A stretch of 64,000 nucleotides of DNA. Source: Drechmeria coniospora (taxonomy: Eukaryota; Ascomycota; Sordariomycetes; Hypocreales; Ophiocordycipitaceae). How positions within the stretch are numbered: position 1 is the stretch's first letter; each line of letters starts with the position of its first letter. Below are positions 1 to 11,104 of the stretch, piece by piece. The stretch spans positions 1,488,001-1,552,000 of the forward strand of contig NC_054391.1 of the NCBI RefSeq assembly GCF_001625195.1, read 5' to 3'. The notes under the pieces are model-generated. The model did no database searches. It worked only from the letters and a program-made list of their open reading frames with translations, and was not told where the DNA came from. The translations under genes were made by a program, and so were the position numbers.

Positions 1-866
1 TAGCGGACGCCGAGTCCGTGGAAGAGCCTCAGGTTCGAGGCCGAATTGCCTATTTGATGAAGTCCCTCGATGCCAAGGGGAGAAATGAGCCTTCCATTCT
101 TGAAGGCTTTCATGGCGCATTCGCTATCAGGTCGCAAGGCAAAATCACGGGGGAAGGCTTGGAGAACCCTGTTCGTGACGTCAATCTGGTCAAGGGTGAA
201 CTGAACGCCTAGCGCAGTTGCATCGAGTCAGAATCAGTTTCGAGATTGAAGGCGCGCTTCAAACGAAAATGGGAACATGGATTTGATAAAAGGGAACGTA
301 CTGGGGGCAAGGTTCTCGTCTGAAAAGTCGTCGGCTTTGGCAGGACAAGGTGCAAAGACGCTCCAGAAGGCACCTCCGGATTGGCCCAGCCTTAGACGAG
401 CGAGGTCGACGTGTCCAGCAAGCGTTCCATTCTTGAATGATTCCAGCCATTCGAGACTGTCGATACGGTTCCTATACAAGCCGCGAATGGCAATTGCAAG
501 ATCAACATGTCCATCTCAAAAGGTGTCAGCAATACCAGGCAGACGTCAGATACGGAGACAGGCAAGGCACAAGGTACCAATCAAGGGGTTGTGGGTGAGT
601 ATTCTGCGAGCCCTCTTCTCGACCGCCATGTATCTCTGGCAAATACGGTCTGAGACATGTCTGTAGTGTCGAGAAACAGGTTCTCGGAGACCTAGAAGGA
701 CGAGGAGAGCTACGAGGATACAGACGAGTACGTTTGCTCGTGGCCGAGACTTGCGGTAGGCTGGATTGTCCGACTTGAGAGAGTCGCGAAGATCAAGGCC
801 ACGGCCGGCAGACGCTGGGTGGGGGCTACTGAGGAAGCTCATGATGTCGTTTGGAACTGGCATCAT
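1..866 (-). CDS. membrane dipeptidase (peptidase M19), 5' part, truncated by window edge
   Basis: Zinc dipeptidase of the renal-dipeptidase (M19) family. Proposed exons on the minus strand: 866-578, 514-302 and 208 to beyond base 1; introns of 63 and 93 bp. About 236 residues are visible. A short N-terminal tail is followed by one hydrophobic segment (about residues 45-60, LVCILVALLVLLG), so this is probably a type II membrane protein with the enzyme outside the cytosol. The family's first metal site (DGHxDLA) is assembled across the first splice. Near the window edge comes the GIEGLHQIGNS block, where the Glu is the expected metal-bridging residue; the usual GGH is GLH here. The ATG at 842 is an alternative start. 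The C-terminal half, with the remaining His ligands, lies outside, so activity cannot be judged. Confidence 0.85.
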
Positions 867-1213
867 CAGGAACAGTCCGCACTAGTTTGGAGACGGATGC
901 GAAGTATCTCCAAGGATTGCAAGCAGTGACGTGCAGTATGGTGGGGCCGAGTTAACGTCGCGTCGAGCGGATAATACGGAGTACAAGGATACAGTACTTA
1001 AGTACAATACTCACGGTACGGAGTAGTGAATGTACTTACTATTATGAGGTTCAAATTATTCCCTGGTAATTAAGCAAGTACGTGTTCGGACGCGGAACAC
1101 TAGTGACTATTAATTGATTGACACGCGCGTCCCCCGCACCTTGTAGTATTCACACCAACAATACCAGCAGTGCCTTATAAGTACTGTACGGAGTACCTAC
1201 AACTACTAGGTAA

Positions 1214-1234
1214 GTACTCCGTACTTACGGAGTA
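1214..1234. repeat. short inverted repeat made of two opposed TACGGAGTA motifs
   Basis: Arms TACTCCGTA (1215-1223) and TACGGAGTA (1226-1234) are perfect reverse complements, 9 bp each, separated by only CT. This is the tightest hairpin formed by the window's dispersed intergenic motif. Confidence 0.85.
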
Positions 1235-1963
1235 TTATTAGGTGCTTACTTGTACAGTTCGGATTACATGTCCATTACATGTGCAAGTGCTCCGTACCGT
1301 TCGAACAGGTACCCTGCTAGCACACTGATATTACAGGGTCCTTGTATTAGTACTTACTGTACTTACAGTAATAGTAGCTGACCTACCTTCAAGTACAGTA
1401 CTGTACACTTGTACTAGGTACTTACTTACCTACAGTATGGGCACTGAGGCGTTTCATGACAGAAACACAATCCACCCGAAGAGTAGGGGACCCGGCTCCC
1501 AGGGTTTGGATTGCAGTCCAGTGTACATGCAGGGCCACGAGGACAGTCGGATCGTGGGAATACGAGATAATAGCTTGTCCATGCGGCAAAACGGAGTCGC
1601 ATTGACCTGCAACAAGACCTAGAACAAATGCAAACACGCTGAGTAGGGCCGCAATGCTGGTGCCATGTTCCTACCTAGTACCTGGCGGCGGTCTTCGCCT
1701 CTGGAATTGAACAGTCGTCAGCGCCCTGGCCGCTACCCTTTCTGTCCCGTGCCAACACTCTCCTCTGTAACAGCGCCGTCCACCGCCAACGGTGCAACGG
1801 GGGACTAGGTTTATTACCAGCTAACCCAGCCAGGCAGCTCTCGCTCAGCCTCTCCACGATTCGCGTTGCCTCCTTTTCAACGTTCGGAGAGCTCACCCAC
1901 CCATTCCGACGTTTTGATTTGCCAGCTTCATCCTCCTCCCTCCTTGTCAGCCAAACCGCATTT

Positions 1964-2038
1964 CCATCTCCATCTCCATCTCCATCTCCATCTCCATCTC
2001 CATCTCCATCTCCATCTCCATCTCCATCTCCATCTCCA
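1964..2038. repeat. hexanucleotide tandem repeat (CCATCT)n
   Basis: About 12.5 uninterrupted copies of CCATCT, ending about 310 bp upstream of the start codon of the RGD2-like gene, in its presumed promoter or 5' leader. All three frames on each strand stay open (PS, HL, GD, WR repeats), which explains the spurious overlapping ORFs. The lack of interruptions suggests a length-variable locus. Confidence 0.9.
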
Positions 2039-2349
2039 TTGTCCCATGACATCCAAGCTGATTCTACTTGGACGGCAATACGAAGGCGCGCTCCGTCTCG
2101 ATTTGACCTCTCGTGCTACGGCGAATTCAACGTCCATCGTCTGAGACATTCCGACACGCCATCCCAACCCCACAGCCGCAACGTGCTCTGAGGCGGAGCC
2201 TGCTGCTGTCTTCGAGTTCCTCCTTTCTCGATTTCGCCCATTCAACAATTACCTGGAGCGGTTGATAGCAGCGGCACCAGCACCAGCACCAGCAGCTTGG
2301 CACCAGCACCTCCATCCATCGATCCAGCTGGCTGCTGGAGCCGTTCACA

Positions 2350-5072
2350 ATGCCTAGCTTCGCCAACTCCTTTTGGTCAAGCGATTATGCCGCAGGTCTG
2401 TTCGTTCGTGTGCATCCCTGGTGATCGTGGAATCATCGCTCACCTGTTGCTAGGACTCGGCGTCTTGTTTGGCAAGCTTCATCAAGGTGTCATGGAGAAT
2501 CGCCAGATCCTTACTATTGCCCGCTTACGCGCCGAGGCGGAGGACACCTACGGCCAGCGCCTCGGCGACATCGCACCCTCGGCCGACAAGATTGCTGGTG
2601 GCTTCTCTCGAGATGACGGTGCCACCGTCCGCAAGGTACGTTTCCATTCTCCCGGACCAGCCAGCGTTCATTGTTAAGAATCCCTCCTCGCTTGATAGGC
2701 ATACGACGGCATGCGGGGCGAGATGCAAGATGCAGCCCGAAGTCATCAACGCATTGCCCAGAGCATTCGTGATCTCGTCGTCAATCCATTTGCCCGTTGG
2801 TGCGATGCCCACGAGACCCGCATACAAGAGTCGCAAGATGAGCTGCAGAGCCGCATCAAATCCCACGATCGGCAGGCCGACGCCGTCCGCAAGCTTCGAT
2901 CCAACTACTTCAACAAATGCCGTCTTGTCGAGGATCTTGAGGAGGAGAACAAGCTCGCCTTCCAGGAACCAGAGATCAGCCCGAAGCAGACCGCCAATCA
3001 CCATGCGATTCCCGAGATCAAGGTGCAGACGCAGAAGGAGGAGGAACACGACGATGAGACGGTCTATGAGATTGGTGACGAAACCTACTTACCCGATCAG
3101 CTCAAGAACATCATCGGCCAGATGCTCACGAAGATCAAGATGGGCGAAACGAAGGTACCCATACTTGGCACCTACTACAATACCTCGTCCGGTTCCGACA
3201 TTGTCGAATATATCCAGCGAAACATGGCCGCCACAAGCGTGAGCTATGCCGAGCGAATCGGCCAAGATCTCGTCTCCAACGGCTTTCTGCGCCTCGTTGG
3301 AAACGTCGGTAGCACGTTCGCCAACAGCTCTAGGATGTTCTATCAATGGCGCCCCAAGTCCTTCAAGCTTGCTGGCATGGTCGACAAGAAGCACGCGAGC
3401 AACCGAGCGTTCTCGCTTCCTGTCAACGGCTCGGATGAGTCACCCGTCGTCGGCACCGTCAGTGAATACCTCGCCAACTGGAGCGTCCTCAACAATGCGC
3501 ACCCCAACGAAACGCCCACCCAGCGCCTGCAACGAGAGTCGACTGAGGCTGACGACAAGTACAAGGCCGCAGTCCAGAAGCTGGATCGCCTGCGCTGCGA
3601 CCTGGAGGAAGCCATCTTCCTGCATCTCAAGTTCCTTCAGCGTTGCGAGCTCGACCGTCTCAAGGCCATCAAGACTGTCATCCTCGACTTCTCCGGCACC
3701 ATTGGCAACGTCATCCCCAGCTTGCAATCTACGGTTGACAAGATGGTCCTGTTCCAGGAAACCGTCCAGCCGGAGGGTGACCTCCGATACCTGCTCGAAA
3801 ACTATCGTACCGGCAGCTTCGTACCCAAGGTTGTCGTCTACGAAAACTACTACAACAGGGTTGACGACCAAACATTCGGTATCGACCTTGAGGCAAGAGC
3901 GAGAGCAGACAAAAAGCGCGTTCCCGCGATCATCACCTCCCTCTTGACTTATCTCGACCACCACTACCCCGATTTAGAAGGCGACGAAGCCCGACGTGGT
4001 GTTTGGCTTGTGGACGTTCCCCTTTCCCAGGTCCATAAGCTGCGCGACAAAATCAATGACGCAAAGGCCCTGTCGCAGGAGGCTCTAAGCGAATTTGACA
4101 TCCCAACGGTTGCAAACGTGTTAAAACTATACCTCTTGGAACTTCCAGGTGAGAGACCTCCCCTAATTTCTATGCCGGACCAGGTGGAAGAGGTAAACTA
4201 AACACGACCCTTCAGATTCTCTCGTCAGCTCTCAAGTGTACGAGATCATTAGGACAATCTACACAACACCTTCAGCGGATGCCACCGAGGCGTCCCGCGT
4301 TGCGGTGCTGCAGCAAACGCTCTCGCAACTCCGACTAGCCAATATCGCAACCTTGGACGCTTGCATGAATCATTTCACTCGGCTGATCGACCTGACATCG
4401 GCAGATGACGAGTATGTCGCCGCTCTCGCCACCTCCTTGGCCCCCTGCGTTCTACGACCCCGGACAGAAACCTCTCTCACTCTGGAGGAGAAGCACGCTA
4501 CGAGGCTTGTCCGTGATCTTTTTGCCCACAAGGAGGCTATATTCAGCGAGCTGAAGCGCATGTCGACGCTGAACCACTCCTCATCAATTGGAAACAATCG
4601 TCCTCGCGCCGTAAGCACGGACGAGAGCAACCGGAAGGCGCTCGTAGAAGAGCGGCATAGGGCTCTGGTTGAGAAGGCCAGCGCATCGCGGGGTCGAGGA
4701 ACGAGCCCTGCGCCAAGCCCTCGTGGGCACCGTCGCGACAGGAGCAGCGGCGGGCCGGAAACCCGGTTCCCCATCCAAACGAGCCCGACGACAGATCGCC
4801 AACGAGTCATTGGCAATATTGACGGCCGCATGAAGCGTTCATCGCTGGATGTTCCCGCCGCCGAAGGCATCGCCAACGCCGATGGCGCCGTGAACGGGTC
4901 AGCACAACCTCCCAAGATGTCGGACAGCGATTCTAGCTCTGATCGGCGTGATAGCGGCGGCCGCGTCGGCACCGGCACTAAGTTTGTCGGCGGCAGACGC
5001 GTCCCTGCTTCGCCGCCTCATGAGACTACTCACCGCGGCGTGACACTCGAGGACAAGCCCATGGACGACTAG
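2350..5072 (+). CDS. RGD2: Rho-GTPase-activating protein with F-BAR and DEP domains (Rgd2 type)
   Basis: Proposed join 2350-2395, 2454-2635, 2699-4148, 4216-5072; 844 residues. The start gives MPSFANSFWSSDYAAG, the usual opening of this fungal family. An FCH/F-BAR helical region begins at residue 1 and resumes after the DEP domain (about 220-300, around GTYYNTSSGSDIVEYIQ). A RhoGAP-like domain covers about 460-640. The tail is Ser/Arg/Pro-rich and looks disordered. Family role: regulation of Cdc42- and Rho-type GTPases at curved membrane during polarised growth. Oddity: the RhoGAP arginine finger (GxFR) reads GVWL and the second Arg of LKxxLRELP is Leu (LKLYLLELP), so GAP activity may be altered or lost. 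The domain order is otherwise complete, so this is not a degraded gene. Confidence 0.9.
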
Positions 5073-5741
5073 GCAGCCTCCTTGGCTCACGTTTCCTGTA
5101 CTCTTTGCCGTTGACGACACTCACAGGCCAAGGAGATCGATCATACTCATGCAGACATACATACTCTTTTTACCACGTCCCCTCTGGCCAATTTCCTTGT
5201 TTCGTCATGCTGTACCGATTCACAGGTACATGAGCCGTCGCGTGTGTAAGTTTTGCGGCCTCGAATCTATTTCTTTCGTCAGTCTTTTGGGCTCCTCAGT
5301 ATATACGTTCGTGTATGGAATTCCTTTGAGCGATTTGCGAAGCAGTGTGAGTTGGAGTCATCGCAAGGGAACCAGAATCCAATTGCCATGTTCCGCGGAC
5401 TCCAATCTCTGAAAGTAGGCGTTCTAGTAATGAGGAATTTGTCATGGGTGATAAAAAGAAGAAAGAAAGGGCTTATTAGCTTACTGGAAGGGGGGACGGT
5501 GTGCAAGTCGAGCGATACGGGGGACATGTATGTAAACACATGGCACTGGGCAGAATAGTCTCTCAGCCTCGACAGCCATGCGAACGAGCTGGCAGTGACA
5601 CGCATCATCGGCCAAATGAAGATCTATCAATAGGGCAGACTCATCTCTATAGGGTCTATAATCACTCGCTTTCGGTGCATGGGTGTCATTACAACTGCAA
5701 TCATGCCCATGTCCTTTCCGCGAAGCTGACCAAGACCTGCG
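5073..5741. other. convergent 3' spacer between RGD2-like gene and AP-3 delta gene
   Basis: 669 bp between two stop codons on opposite strands. It should hold both 3' UTRs and polyadenylation sites. I see no additional gene and no striking repeat. Confidence 0.5.
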
Positions 5742-8700
5742 TTACTGCGCTTCTTCATCGCCTGCTGGTTCCCCAAACTGGACGGGTTTCCTGACCTTCT
5801 TGGTCTTCTTCTTAGATGCGACCACCGATTCTTCCGCTGGGTGGGCGACAGAATGGTCTCCCTGCCCTTCCGTCAACACTTTGGCCCCCGTACCTTCACC
5901 GACGGTTTCCTTTTTTTTCTTTTTCTTTTTAGGCTTCACCTCGGTCCCGTCCCCCTCTGCTGCCTTCTTGGTCACCTTCTTCTTCTTCCGCTTGATGACG
6001 GTGCCTTCGACGTCGACACCATGAGCCACCTGTATCCGCTCATTGGCGCGCTGCATTTCCAGCCGCAGGCGCTCGACTTCCTTCATGGCATGCTGCATCT
6101 CCGCTTCCTCGCGCTGCTGCCGTTCGTAGTCGAACCCTTCGGCGGGTTGGGCACCTTCAAGATTGAATGAACCGATTGTACTCGAGTCAACCTGAAGGAG
6201 CGACTGTTTGAGCTTCCTGCCCTTGGCTCTGGGGTGACTATCCAGATGAGATTCATCATCATTGTTGTGTCCTGTATCGCTGCCACTGCCCCCGACAGTC
6301 TCATCCGGCGTGATGAAGACCTTTTGTCTCGGTACTGGTTGAGGTTTATGGACAACGTCTGAGGCTGCTTCGATGTTTTTCAGGTCCAACTGCATGATAG
6401 GAATGGAATCAACATCGAGTTCTGGGCCGTTGCTTTTCTGAAGTATGCTGTGGATAGGAGTGGATGCTCGCGGCATCGCATCGCTAGGGATATAAAAGGG
6501 ATCATCCTTATTTCTCTCCAATCGTTCAGCTTTCCTCCTCGCTACAATATCTGCATCGAGATAGCTGTCTTCGCTGAGCTGCTGGTACGAGCTGACCACC
6601 TCTTCGTTTGATTCTGTAAGTCTGTTGATGGCTGGTGCCGAAGATGAGACGCTCGTTGGCGGTAGCCTTTGGTTATAGAATGTTTCAAACTCATCCTCCG
6701 CTTCAGTCTCCAAACCAACCATGTCTGCCTGGGACAGCAGCTTGTCCAAATTTGAATGAATCGGCTCGTTCAAGTCGAGATCATCGGGTATCGGCACGTT
6801 CCGCTGGGCTCCAGGCGCAACTGCGTTGAGCTCCCAGCCATTGAAGAGCGAGGGAATGGCTTGCGTAAGCAGCAGAGGAGGATCTTGGCACTCGACGTCG
6901 GTGGAAGCCGGTTGTCCAGAGGCGGCCTCTGACGTAAGTTTCAGGAGCTCGACGATCTCAACCGACCTCTCCTGAACTTCCAGATTTGGATGCAGAGCGA
7001 GAGGTTCTGCGACATGAAGGATTCGTGCCATGAGCAGCGAGGTTCTAGACTTCCTCTCAGCTGTCCAAGGCTCCGTCTCATCTCCTGCAAGGGTCGCGAA
7101 CACTTTGGTAATGGCGAGCAGGGCTGTCGCGCACACTTCGGGTCTCGCGGTCCGAGGCACGATATGGAGAAGGCCATTGAGCGTACCGTCAGGCGTCGAC
7201 AGCTGTGCAGCGTATTCACCCAGTATGAAAGTGACTGAATTCAACGCGCCAGAAGTAATGGTATGACCCGCCGGTGTATCCGCGTCGAGCTGCGCCAGAA
7301 TTGTCTCGCACGCCCTGACGGCAGTAGCTCTCAAGGCTCGAACCTTGACCGCAACATTCCTTAGTTCGTCGCCAATTTTCTCCGAGACGTCGGCGGAAGG
7401 TCGAGAGGACGATTCGTCCATCAGTTCCGCATTACATTGTCGAGGAACGGGGGCCATGCGGACGAGCTGGGTTAGCACATCAATATACCAATCAAAATCT
7501 ACCACATTCGCATAATTGTCTTTGGAGCACATGAATAGAATCCTCCTGATGACGTCGATTCGGTAGTCCTCGGGGAGAGCCAACTCCTCAGGGTCGGCTG
7601 CGTCCGTCTCGGATATGGACTTAGGCCCCTCATCTTCTGAGTCCGCATTGGGTATCATGGGTCTGGTCTCGGGCCAAACCTGATCCTTGGCTGAGGTCGA
7701 CGATTTCAGCTGCTTCATCAGCCGACTGACAACGGAAACTAGGTTGTAACTCGTGACCATGCCCTTCACCAGGTCCAGAGCCTGTATTCGGATGGTGATG
7801 TCGGAGCTGTCGATGCACTCCAATATGACGTCTTCTTGCTGGGCAACGAGATGTGGATGCGTTGTGACTATCTTGTTGAATGCCAAAAGGGCAACGTATT
7901 TCACTGAGAGAATGTCAGCTCCGGTTTCATCATCCGCTGACAGGCACTACTTACGATTCGGGTCGCCGTTCATCGTTATCATCGCTCTCAGTTTGTTCAC
8001 GCAAAGGGTAGCGACCTCATCCGCCCCCGAAACATCCTCTCCACTATCCAGAATGCCACCTTGAATGATGCCGTTGATGCACTCATACAGAAGCGACATG
8101 GCTCCTGTTGTCGATATGATGTTGATCAGGGGAGGGAGCAACTTTCGGACGAGACGTGGTTCGAGAGGTGTTAACGTGGCAAACTGGTTTCCAAGTTAGC
8201 TACGCCATCGACTGCGGGATACGGTCAGGGACTCACAAGCTTGATAAGTTTGATGGTCATCCAGTTGTTCCCGCCATCGACCAACAGCTCAAAAAGCCGA
8301 GGTGCAAGGGGTAGGAAATCGCGGGGCCTCCGCCAGCCCAACTCGCAGACGACGTTCACAATGGCAGCCGTCACACTCGGATCCTCGTCGGCATCCATGA
8401 GAAGTTCCTTGATCTTGGGCCATGCCGCACGCAATGCTTCGGGATAAACCAACGCCAAGCGATAGAGTGTTACCAGCGTCTTTTTCCGGATGTTGGCCTG
8501 GCTGTGGCTTAGACGGGGCAGCAGGTCGGCGAGGGTCGAGAGTGCAAGCGACGGCGTTATGACGTGAGGCAGAGTGGCAATCGGTAGAGAAATCACGGTC
8601 GGGGTAGACGAGCCAAGGTCCTGCGTGGAAAAGTTGAGTTCAAGTTGCAGTACGGCGTCGGGGGGTAGACGGGCAGCCCGTGACAAACCTTTTTCAGCAG

Positions 8701-9182
8701 ATTGGTAGCCAGCATGAGGACCTCGGTGTCTGGCCTAAAGCTTTGAACGGCGCCTAGATATCCAACTCGTTTCTGGTGATACTTTGCCGAAGACATGACC
8801 TCGAGGACATGGAATGACGCCCAGGACATGTCGTAGCCGAGCATCTCAAGGTATATGAGCTTAAGAAGGGCCGTCGCCTTAAGGTCTGCCTCACATTGTC
8901 AGCTGGCAAAACCGCATTAGCTGTCAAGGTAGGCGGGCAAACCCATATCCTGGCTGCGAACTTCGGCGCGGCATTCCTTTAACGTCTTTTGTATGTACTC
9001 CTTCTCATTTCCCTTGTTGTTCCGCAACCCCTTGATGAGGTCGTACAATGACTTTTCGAACCTGCTCCAAAGAACCAGTCAGCCAGTCAGTCGGTCGACC
9101 AGGAAGCCAGCTGGCAGTCGATTCCCTCCTGATATGAATCTAGAACCACCATGCAACGTTGGGCGCGGAGCTCGTCGTACAT
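5742..9182 (-). CDS. APL5: AP-3 adaptor complex subunit delta
   Basis: Large subunit of the AP-3 adaptor complex, which sorts cargo from Golgi/endosome to the vacuole. Proposed exons on the minus strand: 9182-9181, 9061-8943, 8885-8689, 8620-8237, 8183-7955, 7903-5742; 1030 residues with frame kept at every join. The N-terminal 600 residues are the adaptin HEAT-repeat solenoid; clear family blocks are FEKSLYDLIKGLRNNKG, DLKATALLKLIYLEMLGYDM and SSAKYHQKRVGYLGAVQSF. The C-terminus is a hinge ending in two Lys clusters (KRKKKKVTKK and KPKKKKKKK) and a short acidic tail, as in fungal delta adaptins. The Met before the conserved FEKSL is absent from that exon. The only join I found restoring it places AT at 9182-9181 and G at 9061, so the start codon would be split by a 119-bp intron. 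Confidence 0.9.
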
Positions 9183-9814
9183 CTTGCCTAGGGTTGCCTG
9201 GACAGGGTTCGGCAAGCTCCTGAAAGCAATGCCCTCCTGCCACTGTCCTCGTCAGGTAGTCGTCGTCGTCGTCTTCCGTCGCTCACTAACGGGCTTTGCG
9301 CTCATTGTGTGACTCGCAGGTTACAAAGTTTTTGCTCATCAGCACCGCTGCCTAGCCGCTGTCGCGTCGTTGGAGTTGTTACAAGATGAATGTCGCCGCT
9401 TGAGTGTTGGCTAGTGGAGTTCTCAACTCCATGTGGAGGGGCTGCCTCGAGGTGCAAGTGGCCAGGTCTAGGCGTACCAAGTACGCTAGTTCATCAGGCT
9501 GAATATGACGGAGTTGCAATGGCAGCACAGCACCCGGGAGAGAAACGGGCCGACAGAGCAATGATGCGGACAATCAACCACCAAACAAAAAAAAAACCCT
9601 TCGATACATTCAGTTCACGATATAATCCTTCCACAATTCATTCCTTTCTCTCACATCCGTTATCCTCTCTCTGTTGCGACGGCAGGACTGGGACTTGCGA
9701 ATATTTCGTCGTCACCTGACCAGCGGAATCCGACTCCCCGACGATGATGGCGTAGCCGAGCTTTCTTTGCATACGTCACCGCCTATTCTGCCCTGTCGAA
9801 CGACGCAACTCGCC
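9183..9814. promoter_or_regulatory. divergent promoter region APL5 / COQ10
   Basis: 632 bp between two divergent start codons, expected to hold both promoters. A pyrimidine-rich tract and an A-run lie at about 9588-9680 on the COQ10 side. I see no defined binding site. Confidence 0.4.
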
Positions 9815-10444
9815 ATGTCCCTTCGGACTGCCTCCATCGCAAGACTACCAGCAAGGAGTTCTCTACTCCTCCTGCAAAATCACACGCGCCTCCCTTGCCG
9901 TTCATTCTTCAGCTTCCCGAGCGGCAGTGGCATCGGCATCAGTGACACACAAACCCTCGTCGCCACCCGCACCCTCCCATTCGCTCACGAACCCCTCTTC
10001 GACCTCATCGCCGATGTCGACTCCTACCATCGCTTCGTGCCCTACTGCTCCCGCTCTCGCGTCACCCAGTGGTCTCCTCCAGATGACCGCCATCGGCGTT
10101 GGCCCACCCTCGCTGACCTCCATGTCGGTTGGGGCGGCTTCAATGAAGTCTTCACAAGTCGCCTCTCCTGCGTCCCGGGCCAGTCTGTCGAGGCTGTGAG
10201 CGGCGATCCTGCAGATCCCTCTGCTGTCGCTGCCTCTGCCGTCTTCAGAAGCCTTGTCACCCGCTGGTCTGTGAATCCAATCTCTGGGCAACCGTCGCCG
10301 TTGACAGAGGTCCACCTGTCCATCATGTATCAATTTGTCAATCCGTTATACGCAGCCGTCAGCGCCGCTGTCTCCGACAAAGTCGCCGGCTTAATGATTG
10401 AGGCCTTTGAGAAGCGTGCACGCGAGAAGCTTGCGCCGCGATAG
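9815..10444 (+). CDS. COQ10: coenzyme Q-binding protein Coq10 (START-like domain), mitochondrial
   Basis: Single-exon gene, 209 residues. The N-terminal 45 residues are rich in Arg/Ser/Leu and nearly free of acidic residues, as expected for a mitochondrial presequence. The rest is the polyketide-cyclase/START fold of Coq10: RTLPFAHEPLFDLIADVDSY, then HRFVPYC, GFNEVFTSRL and the C-terminal helix ending FEKRAREKL. Coq10 binds ubiquinone and is needed for its use in the respiratory chain. The ATG at 9815 was chosen because the open frame upstream of it (from 9674) does not look like protein and would bury the presequence. The length is normal for the family. Confidence 0.93.
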   Translation: MSLRTASIARLPARSSLLLLQNHTRLPCRSFFSFPSGSGIGISDTQTLVATRTLPFAHEPLFDLIADVDSYHRFVPYCSRSRVTQWSPPDDRHRRWPTLADLHVGWGGFNEVFTSRLSCVPGQSVEAVSGDPADPSAVAASAVFRSLVTRWSVNPISGQPSPLTEVHLSIMYQFVNPLYAAVSAAVSDKVAGLMIEAFEKRAREKLAPR

Positions 10445-11104
10445 CAGGGCCCCATGCATCCACCACTTCAACATAGAGATACCACTGCATCCACCGGCGC
10501 ACCAGCCACGGCGTACATTTATGGGAAGCGTTCAGTGGGGTCATCGGGTATAAAAACTAGACTTGGCTACTTGGCTGTGGAAGAAAGGCAGCGATGACCG
10601 TTAATATTCAAGCACTTTCGACAATTCTACACGTATGTAACCTCGTACTCGTCTCATTACACGTACTCATTCTCAGGTGATGACAACTTGAACGGTCGTG
10701 CAAGGCATTCCACATTACATCCCACCACACAGTTGGCAACTTGTCAGTCATGCCTCCCAAGGTATCAGTGGGTAGGCATAGCCTCCCTTCCGGTCGCTTC
10801 CGCCACGCATCACCACTAAACTCCTGAATAATGCAGCAAGGGACAAAGCCGGCCTTCCATCGAAGGAGATAACACCACACAACCGATATCCATGGAAGAA
10901 TCAGGGTTTGCTTTGCGCAAAGATGGTCATCGAATCACTCGCTCAGGTATTCATTGGCTGACGAAAGTCGATATCATACGTCGTAACTTGGTCCGGTCCG
11001 GCCAGTTGGTTAATTTGATATATTCACCATCACTTCTTGCTCGACCTGATGGATTCGAATTAGTACCGATTCTCACACCTGCAGGGGCCGATGGACAACT
11101 AAAC
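10445..11104. other. convergent 3' spacer, no gene seen
   Basis: 660 bp between the stop codons of COQ10 and the ubiquitin-like-domain gene. Short ORFs on both strands lack recognisable content. Confidence 0.5.

Larger units (their letters stand above)
867..2349. other. intergenic spacer, divergent dipeptidase / RGD2-like promoters
   Basis: Nearly 1.5 kb without a gene I can support. The part at about 950-1430 is AT-rich and packed with GTAC-containing words, including TACGGAGTAC at 975 and 1187 and its reverse complement at 1214. The part at 1680-2340 is pyrimidine-rich and holds the CCATCT repeat; it probably carries the RGD2-like promoter and leader. Open frames here are low-complexity by-products of the repeat. 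Confidence 0.6.

Noticed and set aside
25..50. B-box-like GGTTCGAGGCC suggesting a tRNA gene
   Set aside because: It lies inside the dipeptidase exon and no cloverleaf or A-box precedes it. Other TTCGAATC words (for example 63213) also fail.
1675..2248. Overlapping ORFs on both strands with GD, WR, PS and HL repeats
   Set aside because: They come from the CCATCT hexamer, which is open in every frame; the rest of each ORF has no protein-like features.
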